Assembly: GCA_047601665.1 (NCBI GenBank)
Contig: JASGIT010000001.1
Span: 2,356,001 to 2,420,000 of the forward strand
DNA: 64,000 bases
Source of the DNA: JASGIT01 sp047601665
Lineage (GTDB): Bacteria; Pseudomonadota; Gammaproteobacteria; Burkholderiales; Burkholderiaceae_C
Direction of reading: 5' to 3'
Part shown: one piece after another, positions 53,031 through 63,738 of the stretch
Position numbering within the stretch: position 1 is the first letter of the stretch
Layout of the letters: each line of letters starts with the position of its first letter
The notes under the pieces: generated by a model
What the model saw: only the letters and a program-made list of their open reading frames with translations
What the model was told of the DNA's origin: nothing
Database searches by the model: none
Program-made: the position numbers and the translations under genes

Positions 53031-54542
53031 TCATTCCGCCTTCAGCAGAGGCGTCAGGTTGCTGGTGTCGGGCACGGCGGCGTCCTGGCAGTCGCGCAGC
53101 GCGTCTTCGGGCAGCACCAGCGACGATTGCTCCTTCGGCAGATCCTGCGCATGGGGCTGGGCCACGCCCAGGGCCGTCAGCACCTTGCCGGACTGCATGA
53201 GCCATGCGTATTCGCTCTTCTTCAGGTCGTACTGGGCATGGACGAGCGCGCGGCGGGCGTCGAACAGTTCGTTCTCGGTGTTCAGCAAGTCCAGCAGGGT
53301 GCGCTGGCCGATCTGGAACTGCTGCTGGTACGCCTGGCGCACCTTGGCGGTGGACAGCACGTGCTCGCGCAGGAAGGGCATCTGCTCGCGCAGGCGCATG
53401 ACGTTGCTCCAGGCGATGGACAGTTCCTGCAGCACGTTGCGGCAGGTGTAGTCGCGCACGTCGCGGGCGGCGTAGGCCTGGGCCACGGTCTGGCGCACGC
53501 GCGCTTCGTCCGCGCCGCCGCGGTACAGGTTGTAGGTCAGCAGCAGCTGCGCGCTGGTGGTCTGCATGTCCCGGTACGGCGCATAGGGCAGCGAACGGTC
53601 GCGGCCCGTGGAGACGATCAGGTCCAGCCGGGGCTGGTGCGCGCCCTTGGCCGCCTGCTGGCCCGCCTCGGCGGCCTGCACCAGCGCCTGCTTGGAGAGC
53701 ACGGCGGCGTTCTGGCGCACCGAGTCGCTGAAGTTCTGGACGGAGCGGGCGTCGGGCAGCTTGTCGCCAATGTCGGGCACGGCATCCAGGGTAGCCGGCG
53801 GCGGGCTGCCGACGAGGCGGCGGTAGCGCTGGACCACGGCGTTCAGGTTGTTGCTCTCGGTGAGCAGGTTGGTCTGCGCCAGGTTCAGGCGGCCGGAGGC
53901 CTGCTCCAGGTCCACGCCGCGGCCCACGCCGGATTGCGCGCGCTCCTGCAGCAGCTTGAGCGTTCTCTGGTGCACGGTGAAGTTGTCCCGCGCCAGGCGC
54001 TGCGTCTCGCGGTAGCGCTGCACGTCCAGGTAGGCGCCCGCCACGTCGTTGGCCAGGCTGTCGGTGGTGGCCACGAGGTCGTAGTACTTGGACAGCTTCT
54101 CATAGCCCAGCTGCTTGACGCTGTTGGAGGTGGTGAAGCCGTCGTAGAGCATCTGGCGCAGGCTCAGGGCATAGCCCGGGCGGTTCCAGCTGTACGACGG
54201 CGTGTCCTGCATGTGGCTGTTCTGCTCCCGGCCCATCCAGCCCTGCGCCGTGACCTGCGGAAGCATTCCGCCGCGCAGGATGTTCTGGCCCTCCACGGAC
54301 GAGGTGAAGTCATGGAAGCGCGCCTGGATCTCGGGGTGGGACGCCACGGCCTTTTCGACGACCTGCAGCAGGTTGCTGCCGGGCTGGGCCGTGGCCTGGG
54401 TCAGCGGTTGCTGGGAAGCAGGCTGCTGAGGCGGCTGCTGGGAGGGCTGCTGCTGAGGCGTGGACGTTTGGGCAATGGCCGCCGCGGCCAGGGACGATGC
54501 GCCGATCAGCGAGATCCAGCGTGCAATGGGACGTTGTTTCAT
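53031..54542 (-). CDS. lapE: LapE/TolC-like outer-membrane channel
   Basis: 503 residues from the ATG at 54540-54542. Signal peptide (ARWISLIGASSLAAAAIAQ), a Gln/Pro-rich mature start (residues 28-50), then two OEP repeats of TolC type (NLLQVVEKAVASHPEIQARFHDF... and SVRQNAAVLSKQALVQAAEAGQQAAKGAHQPRLDLIVSTG; QFQIGQRTLLDLLNTENELFDARRALVHAQYDLKKSEY is the usual second signature). It is the outer-membrane exit of the type I system. First gene of the minus-strand Lap transcript. Confidence 0.92.
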   Translation of the reverse strand: MKQRPIARWISLIGASSLAAAAIAQTSTPQQQPSQQPPQQPASQQPLTQATAQPGSNLLQVVEKAVASHPEIQARFHDFTSSVEGQNILRGGMLPQVTAQGWMGREQNSHMQDTPSYSWNRPGYALSLRQMLYDGFTTSNSVKQLGYEKLSKYYDLVATTDSLANDVAGAYLDVQRYRETQRLARDNFTVHQRTLKLLQERAQSGVGRGVDLEQASGRLNLAQTNLLTESNNLNAVVQRYRRLVGSPPPATLDAVPDIGDKLPDARSVQNFSDSVRQNAAVLSKQALVQAAEAGQQAAKGAHQPRLDLIVSTGRDRSLPYAPYRDMQTTSAQLLLTYNLYRGGADEARVRQTVAQAYAARDVRDYTCRNVLQELSIAWSNVMRLREQMPFLREHVLSTAKVRQAYQQQFQIGQRTLLDLLNTENELFDARRALVHAQYDLKKSEYAWLMQSGKVLTALGVAQPHAQDLPKEQSSLVLPEDALRDCQDAAVPDTSNLTPLLKAE

Positions 54543-54876
54543 GGTGATATCTCTCGTTGTCTGGGTCTGCTCGTCAGCGGGCACGGGCTCTTCTGGTGGA
54601 CGGGGTAGGGCCAGTACGCAGCAGGGGCGGCGTCGCCAGGGTTTGACCGCAGAATGAAATAATTTCCATCTAATGTAATAAATTGCTATTGCTTTGCAAA
54701 GTGTATCAAGATAAATAACTATTGAATAGTGGAATTCGATAGTTATTTGAATTCACCCATCCAGGCCCCCGGGGCGGTGGCGCATCCGCCGGGCCCGTCA
54801 GGCCGATTCCGGCCCTCGCGGCGATAATGCGCGGCCCCGGCCCGAGCGGCTGGCGCACCTGGAAACCAAGCGATCG
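54543..54876. promoter_or_regulatory. Divergent control region of the Lap cluster with an AT-rich dyad
   Basis: 334 bp without a gene. The stretch 54655-54750 is sharply AT-rich against the GC-rich background. It contains a perfect 10-bp inverted repeat AAATAACTAT / ATAGTTATTT (54713-54722 and 54739-54748, 16-base spacer) and a palindrome CTTTGCAAAG (54692-54701). These are candidate operators for lapE and perhaps the divergent efflux gene. The remaining part nearest the efflux gene is ordinary GC-rich sequence with nothing clear. Confidence 0.6.
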
Positions 54877-56103
54877 ATGTCCCCTCAGCCTCCCCACGAA
54901 CTCTGGCGCGCGCCGCGCTGGGCCCTCTCCGTCCTGCTGGCCCTGCTGGGCATGTTGGGGCCCTTTTCGATAGACACCTACATCCCCGCCTTCTCCGGCA
55001 TCGCAGAGGCGCTGCACGCCTCGCCGCTGGAGATGCAGCAGACGCTCTCGGCCTACCTGTTCGGGTTCGCGTTCATGAACCTGTTCCACGGCGCGCTGTC
55101 CGACAGCCTGGGGCGGCGGCCCGTGGTGCTCACGGGGCTGGTGGTGTTCACCATCGCCTCGGCGGGCTGCGCGCTGTCGCAGAGCATCGGGCAGCTGGTG
55201 ATGTTCCGGGCGCTACAGGGGTTGTCCACGGGCGCGGGCATCGTGGTGTCGCGCGCCGTCATCCGCGACATCTTCCCGCCCGAGCAGGCGCAGAAGGTGA
55301 TGAGCCAGGTGACCATCTTCTTCGGCGTCGCGCCCGCCATCGCGCCCATCGTGGGCGGCTGGGTGTTCGTGCACCTGGGCTGGCACAGCGTCTTCTGGCT
55401 GCTGACCGGCATCGGCGTGGCGCTGTGGCTCGCCAACTGGCGGCTGCTGCCCGAGAGCCTGCCGCCCGCCGCGCGCCAGCCGTTCCACATTCCGCACCTG
55501 CTGCGCGGCTACTGGCAGCTGTGCAGCAGCCCGCGCTTCGTGCTGCTGGCGCTGGCCAGCGGCGTGCCGTTCAACGGCAGCTTCCTGTACGTGCTGTCGG
55601 CGCCCGAGTTCCTGGGCCACCACCTGGGGCTGGCGCCCACGCAGTTCTTCTGGTTCTTCCTGCTGAGCATCTCGGGCATCATGGGCGGGGCCTGGCTCAG
55701 CGGGCGGCTGGCGGGCAAGATTCCGCCGAAGCGGCAGATACGCCACGGCTTCGTCATCATGGCCGCGACGTCGGTGGTGAACCTGGTGGCCAACCTGCTG
55801 CTGCCCGCGCACGTGTCGTGGGCGCTGATTCCGATCGCGCTCTACGCCTTCGGCTGGGCGCTGATGGTGCCCTCGGTCACGCTGCTGGTGCTGGACCTGC
55901 ACCCCGAGCGGCGCGGCATGGCCTCGTCGCTGCAGGCGGTGGTGGGCTCGGCGTCGAACGGCATGGTGGCGGGGGTGATCGCGCCCATCGTCATGCACTC
56001 CACCGTGGCGCTCGCGGGCGCGGCGCTGCTGATGATGCTGGTGGGGCTGGTGTCCTGGGTCTACCTGCACCACCGCTGGCCCGAGATCGGGCGCAGCGTA
56101 TGA
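54877..56103 (+). CDS. Bcr/CflA-family drug efflux MFS transporter
   Basis: 408 residues with 12 membrane helices. First helix LLALLGMLGPFSIDTYIPAF with the DTYIP signature of Bcr/CflA pumps, MFS motif A GALSDSLGRRPVVL near 70-83, antiporter motif C APAIAPIVGGWV. Probably exports drugs or small solutes with proton antiport. A stand-alone gene, divergent from lapE. Nothing ties it functionally to the Lap cluster. Confidence 0.9.
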   Translation: MSPQPPHELWRAPRWALSVLLALLGMLGPFSIDTYIPAFSGIAEALHASPLEMQQTLSAYLFGFAFMNLFHGALSDSLGRRPVVLTGLVVFTIASAGCALSQSIGQLVMFRALQGLSTGAGIVVSRAVIRDIFPPEQAQKVMSQVTIFFGVAPAIAPIVGGWVFVHLGWHSVFWLLTGIGVALWLANWRLLPESLPPAARQPFHIPHLLRGYWQLCSSPRFVLLALASGVPFNGSFLYVLSAPEFLGHHLGLAPTQFFWFFLLSISGIMGGAWLSGRLAGKIPPKRQIRHGFVIMAATSVVNLVANLLLPAHVSWALIPIALYAFGWALMVPSVTLLVLDLHPERRGMASSLQAVVGSASNGMVAGVIAPIVMHSTVALAGAALLMMLVGLVSWVYLHHRWPEIGRSV

Positions 56104-56113
56104 AATGCTCTTG

Positions 56114-56161
56114 AAAAGATAGCTGCCAGCGCACGTTGCACGGGCGCTGGAGCCTGTTTTG
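56114..56161 (-). repeat. Dispersed dyad repeat, copy 8
   Basis: AAAGATAGCTGCCAGCGCAC then GGGCGCTGGAGCCTGTTTTG; arms partly diverged. Between the efflux gene and the ABC permease. Confidence 0.8.
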
Positions 56162-56169
56162 GCTTGAGG

Positions 56170-56937
56170 TCACTCGCCCTGCGAGCCGCGCCGCGCCCAG
56201 CCGGTGGTGTGTTTCTCGACCAGGCTGAACAGCTCGTACATCACCATCGCCATCGCGCCCACGACCATCAGGCCCGCGAAGGCCAGGCCCATCTGCATGG
56301 ACGAGCCCGCCGACACCAGCAGGTAGCCGATGCCTTCGTTCGCGGCGGTCATCTCGCTCACGGTGGTGCCCACGAAGGCCAGGGTGATGGCCACCTTGAG
56401 CGAGCCGTAGAAGTAGGGCAGCGAGCGCGGCAGGCCGACCTTGACCAGCACGTCCCAGCGCTTGGCGCCGAGCACGCGCAGCACGTCTTCCAGCTCGGGC
56501 TCCAGCGTGGCCAGGCCGGTGGCGATGTTGACCATGATGGGGAAGAAGCTGATCAGGAAGGCCGTGAGGATGGCCGGCCCCGCGCCGATGCCGAACCACA
56601 CCACCAGGATGGGCACGAAGGCCGCCTTGGGCAGCGCGTTGAACGCCGTCATCAGCGGGTAGAACGCCGCGTAGGCCAGCCGCGACGAGCCGATCAGGAA
56701 GCCCAGCAGCACCCCCACCACGATGGCGATGCCGAAGCCCGCCATGGTCACCCAGAAGGTGCGCCACGCATGGCCCGCGATGACGCCGCTGAACTCCGCG
56801 AGCTTCTGGGCGATGACCCAGGGGCTCGGGAAGATGAATTCGGACACCTGGAAGCCCGCGCAGATGATTTGCCACAGCAGCACGACGGCGAACAGCAGCA
56901 GCCAGGGCGCCCAGCGTTCGGCGAGTTTCTTGTTCAT
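56170..56937 (-). CDS. ABC transporter permease (SsuC/TauC/ThiX type)
   Basis: 255 residues, six helices (first: WAPWLLLFAVVLLWQIICAGF), with the binding-protein-dependent loop LRVLGAKRWDVLVKVGLPRSLPYFYGSLKVAI near 150-180. It matches permeases for nitrate, sulfonates, taurine or pyrimidine precursors. Encoded 19 bases after the ATPase gene and in line with two binding-protein genes, so it forms one importer. Confidence 0.9.
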   Translation of the reverse strand: MNKKLAERWAPWLLLFAVVLLWQIICAGFQVSEFIFPSPWVIAQKLAEFSGVIAGHAWRTFWVTMAGFGIAIVVGVLLGFLIGSSRLAYAAFYPLMTAFNALPKAAFVPILVVWFGIGAGPAILTAFLISFFPIMVNIATGLATLEPELEDVLRVLGAKRWDVLVKVGLPRSLPYFYGSLKVAITLAFVGTTVSEMTAANEGIGYLLVSAGSSMQMGLAFAGLMVVGAMAMVMYELFSLVEKHTTGWARRGSQGE

Positions 56938-56956
56938 GGAAGGCCCGTTTCTAGGT

Positions 56957-57778
56957 TTATTGGTGGATGGCCGCGCCGCTCTTGCGCAGGGCCCCGATGT
57001 GGCCGCGCAGCTCGTGCACGATGTCGGTGAATTCGCGCGTGTAGGTCAGCTCCAGGTCGCGCGGGCGGGGCAGTTCGATCTCGCGGCGCACCACGAAGCG
57101 GCCCGGGCTCTTGCTCATCACGTACACCGTGTCGGCCAGGAACACGCTCTCGCGCAGGTCGTGCGTGACCAGGATGACGTTGAAGCCCTGCTCGGCCTGC
57201 AGGTCGCGCAGGATGCACCACAGCTCCTCGCGCGTGAAGGCGTCGAGCGCGCCGAAGGGCTCGTCGAGCAGCAGCATCTGCGGCTCGTGGATCAGCGCGC
57301 GGCAGATGCTGGCGCGCTGCTGCATCCCGCCCGAAAGCTGCCAGGGGTACTTGTCCTCGTAGCCGCCCAGGCCCACCTTCTGCAGCAGGGCGCGGGCGCG
57401 CGCCTCGTACTCCTTGCGCCGGGCCTTGAGCTGCGAGCGGTGCGGCTCCACGATTTCGAGCGGCAGCAGCACGTTGTCCACCGTGGTGCGCCAGGGCAGC
57501 AGCGACGGGGCCTGGAAGGCCATGCCCGATATCTTGAGCGGCCCGGTGACGGGCTGGCCGCCGATGCGGATGCGGCCGATGGACGGCATCTTCAGGCCCG
57601 TGGCCAGCTTCATGAAGGTGGACTTGCCGCAGCCCGAGGGGCCGACGATGGCGATGAACGCGCCGCGCGGCACGTTCAGGTCGATGGACTCCACCGCGAA
57701 CTGGTTGGCGGCGCGCAGCTCGTCGTTGTAGGCGAGCCAGACGTCCTGGAAGTGGATGAAGGGGGCGTCTTCGGTCAT
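56957..57778 (-). CDS. ABC transporter ATPase (SsuB/TauB type)
   Basis: 273 residues from the ATG at 57776-57778. Walker A GPSGCGKST, Q-loop MAFQAPSLLPW, signature LSGGMQQR, Walker B MLLLDEPFGALD, H-loop VTHDLRESVFLAD. A typical nitrate/sulfonate/taurine-importer ATPase. The dispersed repeat separates it from the first binding-protein gene. Confidence 0.92.
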   Translation of the reverse strand: MTEDAPFIHFQDVWLAYNDELRAANQFAVESIDLNVPRGAFIAIVGPSGCGKSTFMKLATGLKMPSIGRIRIGGQPVTGPLKISGMAFQAPSLLPWRTTVDNVLLPLEIVEPHRSQLKARRKEYEARARALLQKVGLGGYEDKYPWQLSGGMQQRASICRALIHEPQMLLLDEPFGALDAFTREELWCILRDLQAEQGFNVILVTHDLRESVFLADTVYVMSKSPGRFVVRREIELPRPRDLELTYTREFTDIVHELRGHIGALRKSGAAIHQ

Positions 57779-57780
57779 TT

Positions 57781-57838
57781 TTAAGCCAAATGGGCCGACA
57801 GCGCTTATGGGACAAGCGCTGGCAGCTATCAAAACAGG
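57781..57838 (+). repeat. Dispersed dyad repeat, copy 9
   Basis: AAGCCAAATGGGCCGACAGC then GGACAAGCGCTGGCAGCTAT and CAAAACAGGAG. Near-consensus; between the ATPase start and the first binding-protein stop. Confidence 0.85.
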
Positions 57839-57840
57839 AG

Positions 57841-58878
57841 TCAGCGCTTGGGCAGCACGTCGCGCAGCACGGCGGCGGGGGGCAGGAAGCTGCCGTTCCA
57901 CACCGCGCCGGGGTTCACGCGGGTCTTGGTGGCGTACACGTCCGAGACCTGCGACGCCATCAGCGACAGGCGCGTGGGCGCGACCTGGCCGAAGCCCTCG
58001 GCGCGCGCGTCGGGGGTGTTGACCACGGTGTCGATGGCCAGCTGCAGGCGGCGCGTTTCGAGCGCCGCATCGACGATGCCGTCGCGCGCCTTCACCGTGG
58101 CCGCGGCGGCGGCGGGGTGGGCCATGACCTCCTTCGCGCCCTTGGCGAAGGCCAGCAAGAAGGCCTTGATGGCCGCCGGGTTCTCCTGGATGAGCTTGGG
58201 GCTGGCGATGATGGCGTTGCCGTAGAGCTTGACGCCGTAGCTGGCGAAGGGCATCACCACCACGTCGGCGGCCTTCACGCCGCGCGCCTCCAGGTTCAGC
58301 AGCGAGGTGAAGGTGAAGCCCGTGATCGCGTCGATGTCGCCGCGCACCAGCATGGTCTCGCGCAGCGGCGGGTCCATCGTCGTCCACTGCACCGCGCCCA
58401 CCTGGTTGGCCTGGGCGAACAGCGGAAAGCCGCGCCGGCCCGCGTCGAAGATGGGTGCGCCGAGCTTCTTGCCCGTGAGGTCGGCGGGCTTGGCGATGCC
58501 GCTTTTCTTCAGCGCCATCACCGAGGCGGGCGTGTTGTTGTAGACCATCATCACCGCCACGGGCTTGTTGGGCGCGTCGGGGTTGTTGGCGTGGAACTCC
58601 ATCAGCGCCGCGAGGTCGGCGAAGCCCATGTCGTAGGCGCCCGAGGCCACGCGCTGCACCACGCCGCCGGAGCCGCTGCCCGTGTCGATGGCGACGTCGA
58701 GCCCCGCGTCCTTGAAATAGCCGCGCGACTGCGGCAGCAGGAAGAAGGCGGCGGGGCCTTCGTAGCGCCAGTCAAGCTGGAACTTGAGGGGCGTGGCGGC
58801 CCGGGCGGGCGCCGCGGCGGTGGCGGCGGCCACGGCGGCCAGGGCCAGCGCGGTGCGCAGGAGCAGTCGTTTGTGCAT
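57841..58878 (-). CDS. ABC substrate-binding protein 1 (NMT1/SsuA-like, Sec-exported)
   Basis: 345 residues with a plain Sec signal peptide (MHKRLLLRTALALAAVAAATAAAPARA). NMT1/THI5-like fold: LKFQLDWRYEGPAAFFLLPQSRGYFKDAGLDVAIDTGSGSG near 32-70, then ASGAYDMGFADLAALMEF and LVRGDIDAITGFTF. Related families bind thiamine pyrimidine, taurine, sulfonates or nitrate; the ligand is not clear. Paralogous to the next gene (shared layout RYEGPAAFFLL / RVTGETAPFLL and VRGDIDA / VRGDVDA). Confidence 0.9.
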   Translation of the reverse strand: MHKRLLLRTALALAAVAAATAAAPARAATPLKFQLDWRYEGPAAFFLLPQSRGYFKDAGLDVAIDTGSGSGGVVQRVASGAYDMGFADLAALMEFHANNPDAPNKPVAVMMVYNNTPASVMALKKSGIAKPADLTGKKLGAPIFDAGRRGFPLFAQANQVGAVQWTTMDPPLRETMLVRGDIDAITGFTFTSLLNLEARGVKAADVVVMPFASYGVKLYGNAIIASPKLIQENPAAIKAFLLAFAKGAKEVMAHPAAAAATVKARDGIVDAALETRRLQLAIDTVVNTPDARAEGFGQVAPTRLSLMASQVSDVYATKTRVNPGAVWNGSFLPPAAVLRDVLPKR

Positions 58879-58905
58879 GGCGGGTGTCCTTTTTTCTGCG
58901 GGGTT

Positions 58906-59925
58906 TCAGGCCTTGACCATGCGCGCGGCCGGGGCGGGCAGCAGGCTGCGGTTGAACAGCGTCTCGGGCTTGGGCACGCTCTTCAGGCCGAAGGTCTGCG
59001 CCACCTGTTCCACCTGCTGCGCGAGCAGCGCGGGCTTGATGTCGCCCAGGCCGTGCTCGCGCGTGTCGGGCGCGCCCACGTACTGGCGCGTGATGGCCCA
59101 GCTGGCCAGTTCCGTCTTCTCCTGCAGCATGGGTTCGCGCTGGCGCGCGGCGGCGATGGCGGCGGCGGGGTCGGCAAAGCTGTCCACGATGCCCCGGTTG
59201 GCGGCGCGCAGGAAGGCGGCCACCACCTCGGGCCGCTCGGCGATCAGGCTGGTGGAGGCGAGCACGGCGTTGCCGTACAGGTTCACGCCCGCGTCGGTGT
59301 AGCGCAGCACGGAGAGCTCGTCCTGCTTCATGCGCGCGAACAGCGACACGGCGGAGTCGTGGAAGTAGGTGGCCGCGTCCACGTCGCCGCGCACCATCAC
59401 GTTGTCGCGCGCGGAGAAATCGGTCGTCACCCAGGTGAAGAAGTTCTCCGGCAGCCCCAGCTTGCGCTGCACCATGGGCCAGGCGCGGCGCGTGGACTCG
59501 ACGGCGGCGGCACCCACCTTCTTGCCCTTGAGGCTGGCGAAGTCGGTGGTGATGCCCCGGTCCTTGCGGCCGATGATGACGAACGGCGCGCGGTTGTAGT
59601 ACTGGTACACGGCCTGCACCTTGGGCGAACCGGGGTTCTGCGCGGCGAACTCGGTCAGCGCGCTGATGTCGCCCAGGCCCAGGTGGTAGGCGCCGCTGGC
59701 CACGCGCGTGATCGACGCCACGGAGCCCGCGCCCACGTCGATGGACACGTCCAGCCCCTCGTCGCGGTAGTAGCCTTTTTGCAGCGCCAGCAGGAAGGGG
59801 GCGGTCTCGCCCGTCACGCGGAAGTCCAGCGTGAACTTGACGGGGATGGGCTTTGCGCCCTGCGCCCGCGCGGCGGGCAGTGCGGCGCTGGCGCCCAGGG
59901 CGGCAAGGAAATGGCGGCGTTGCAT
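58906..59925 (-). CDS. ABC substrate-binding protein 2 (NMT1/SsuA-like, Tat-type signal)
   Basis: 339 residues from the ATG at 59923-59925; a longer frame is rejected. The signal MQRRHFLAALGASAALPAARA has a twin-arginine core (RRHFLAAL), so Tat export is likely, unlike its neighbour. Same fold as binding protein 1 (VKFTLDFRVTGETAPFLLALQKGYYRDEGLDV; VRGDVDAATYF). First gene of the four-gene importer on the minus strand, divergent from the 2OG oxygenase. Confidence 0.9.
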   Translation of the reverse strand: MQRRHFLAALGASAALPAARAQGAKPIPVKFTLDFRVTGETAPFLLALQKGYYRDEGLDVSIDVGAGSVASITRVASGAYHLGLGDISALTEFAAQNPGSPKVQAVYQYYNRAPFVIIGRKDRGITTDFASLKGKKVGAAAVESTRRAWPMVQRKLGLPENFFTWVTTDFSARDNVMVRGDVDAATYFHDSAVSLFARMKQDELSVLRYTDAGVNLYGNAVLASTSLIAERPEVVAAFLRAANRGIVDSFADPAAAIAAARQREPMLQEKTELASWAITRQYVGAPDTREHGLGDIKPALLAQQVEQVAQTFGLKSVPKPETLFNRSLLPAPAARMVKA

Positions 59926-60015
59926 GAGGAAACTCCCAGGTCGTGTGAACGGATGCACCGCGCGGCGCGGCGGGTGCGACTTGAGCAATTTCCGGGCGCG
60001 GCGCGGGGCGCGGGC

Positions 60016-60127
60016 TGAACGCTTCTACTCTGGCCAGGGGAGAAGCAAGTGGCGTGCCAGCCGCCCATGCACCAGGTTGGGGTGGTACGCGGCTTGCTTG
60101 GGTGGGCGGCGAGAGTAGAAGCGTTCA
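60016..60127. repeat. Long inverted repeat in the divergent promoter region
   Basis: A perfect 16-bp pair TGAACGCTTCTACTCT / AGAGTAGAAGCGTTCA (60016-60031 and 60112-60127) encloses 80 bp that hold further complementary segments: AAGCAAG (60043) with CTTGCTT (60093) and GCCGCCCA (60060) with TGGGCGGC (60103), which cross each other. No gene. It lies between the binding-protein and oxygenase genes and could be a regulatory RNA fold, an operator pair or a small mobile remnant. Confidence 0.75.
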
Positions 60128-60185
60128 ACACGGCTTGCGTGTGGGTTATTGCTCTTGTTTCATCCACCACCACAGGAACCACTGC

Positions 60186-61166
60186 ATGACCTACATCCTC
60201 GACGAACTGGCCAAGGAATCCCGCATGGGCGGGCAGGGCGAGGAAACCGATGCGCGCGAGGTGCGCGTCATCGACATCAGCGACTTCGAGGCGCGCAAGG
60301 CCGAGATCGCGGAGCAGATCTGGGCCGCCTCGGTCGAGATCGGCTTCTTCCAGGTGTCCGGCCACGGCATCGCGCTGCAGGACATCAACGCCGCCTTCGC
60401 GCGCGCCGAGCGCTTCTTCGCCCTGCCGCGCGACGTGAAGGCCCAATGGCCGCTGGCGCGCAATGCGGGCTGGGAGCACAAGGCGCAGATCCGCCCCTCC
60501 GTCCAGACGCCCGACCAGAAGGAGTCCTACCAGGTCACCCGCCCGCGCATGGACGGCCTGTGGCCTTCCGAGCAGGAACTGCCCGGCTTCAAGGACGCCA
60601 CGCTCGCCTTCGAGCGCCAGTGCTGGGAGGTGGGGATGCGCCTGCTCTCGTGCTTCGCCTGGAAGCTGGGCTTTGCCGACGACTTCTTCACCCGCGCGCA
60701 CGACCCCGCGGCGCCCGCCTACCAGAGCACGCTGCGGATGCTGCACTACTTCGCCGTTGATCCCGCGCTGAAGGACGAGCTCGGCCTGTGGCGCGCGGGC
60801 GCGCACACCGACTTCGACTGCCTCACCCTGCTGTTCCAGCGCGCGGGCCAGGGCGGCCTGCAGGTGCTGCCCGGCAAGGAGATGGACGGCCAGCAGTGGA
60901 CGCCCGTGCCCCCGATCGAAGGCGTCATCACCTGCAACATCGGCGACATGCTCACGCGCTGGAGCGACGACCAATTGCCCAGCAACTTCCACCGCGTGCG
61001 CAACCCGCTGCCGCACGAATACCAGGGCGCGCGCTACAGCCTGGCGTTCTTCTGCCAGGCCAACGAAGACGCGGTGATCGAAGGCCCGGGCCGCAAGTAC
61101 CCGCCCATCACCGGCGCGGAATACCTGCGCCAGCGCATCAGCGCCAACTTTTCCAACCGGTATTGA
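60186..61166 (+). CDS. 2OG-Fe(II) oxygenase of the isopenicillin N synthase family
   Basis: 326 residues. N-terminal DIOX_N part (VRVIDISDFEARKAEIAEQIWAASVEIGFFQVSGHGI), catalytic jelly roll with iron ligands His and Asp in AHTDFDCLTLLFQ and distal His in SNFHRVRNP, and 2OG/substrate motif RYSLAFF. Such enzymes hydroxylate or desaturate small molecules. Divergent from a four-gene importer, so it may act on the imported compound. No signal peptide. The gene ends in a dispersed repeat and terminator. Confidence 0.9.
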   Translation: MTYILDELAKESRMGGQGEETDAREVRVIDISDFEARKAEIAEQIWAASVEIGFFQVSGHGIALQDINAAFARAERFFALPRDVKAQWPLARNAGWEHKAQIRPSVQTPDQKESYQVTRPRMDGLWPSEQELPGFKDATLAFERQCWEVGMRLLSCFAWKLGFADDFFTRAHDPAAPAYQSTLRMLHYFAVDPALKDELGLWRAGAHTDFDCLTLLFQRAGQGGLQVLPGKEMDGQQWTPVPPIEGVITCNIGDMLTRWSDDQLPSNFHRVRNPLPHEYQGARYSLAFFCQANEDAVIEGPGRKYPPITGAEYLRQRISANFSNRY

Positions 61167-61221
61167 GCCAAAAGGGCCACCAGCGCTTATGGGACAAGCG
61201 CTGGCAGCTATCAAATCAGGA
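61167..61221 (+). repeat. Dispersed dyad repeat, copy 10
   Basis: GCCAAAAGGGCCACCAGCGC then TTATGGGACAAGCGCTGGCA and GCTATCAAATCAGG. Both arms intact; directly after the oxygenase stop. Confidence 0.85.
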
Positions 61222-61243
61222 GTTGCCGTGCGCCCGCCAAAGC

Positions 61244-61280
61244 AAAAAGCCCGCGCCCCTTATCGGGGCGCGGGCTTTTT
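61244..61280. terminator. Bidirectional terminator between oxygenase and maeB
   Basis: The stem AAAAAGCCCGCGCCCC-ttat-CGGGGCGCGGGCTTTTT (described by halves) has A/T runs on both sides and lies between convergent genes. Confidence 0.92.
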
Positions 61281-61299
61281 GGGCCGTGCGGGCGGGGCG

Positions 61300-63615
<2,316 letters not shown>

Positions 63616-63674
63616 GAGGAAAATCCAAAGAAAAGACGTCCCATGCTGGCAGCAAAACTACCGGGTGGGAAGTG

Positions 63675-63708
63675 GAAAAACCCCGTCCGCGGAGTGTCGC
63701 GGACGGGG
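63675..63708 (-). terminator. Intrinsic terminator after the permease gene
   Basis: The stem CCCCGTCCGCG...CGCGGACGGGG is followed on the minus strand by TTTTT (A run at 63676-63680), 31 bases past the permease stop. maeB must therefore have its own promoter in the about 60 bases beyond. Confidence 0.85.
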
Positions 63709-63738
63709 CTGCGGAATGGAGCGGAATTCAGTCCTGTT

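Noticed and set aside
59926..60185. TPP riboswitch in front of NMT1-like binding protein or oxygenase
   Set aside because: No CTGAGA-type or ACCTGAT-type thiamine-box motif is present; the fold seen is a different inverted repeat.
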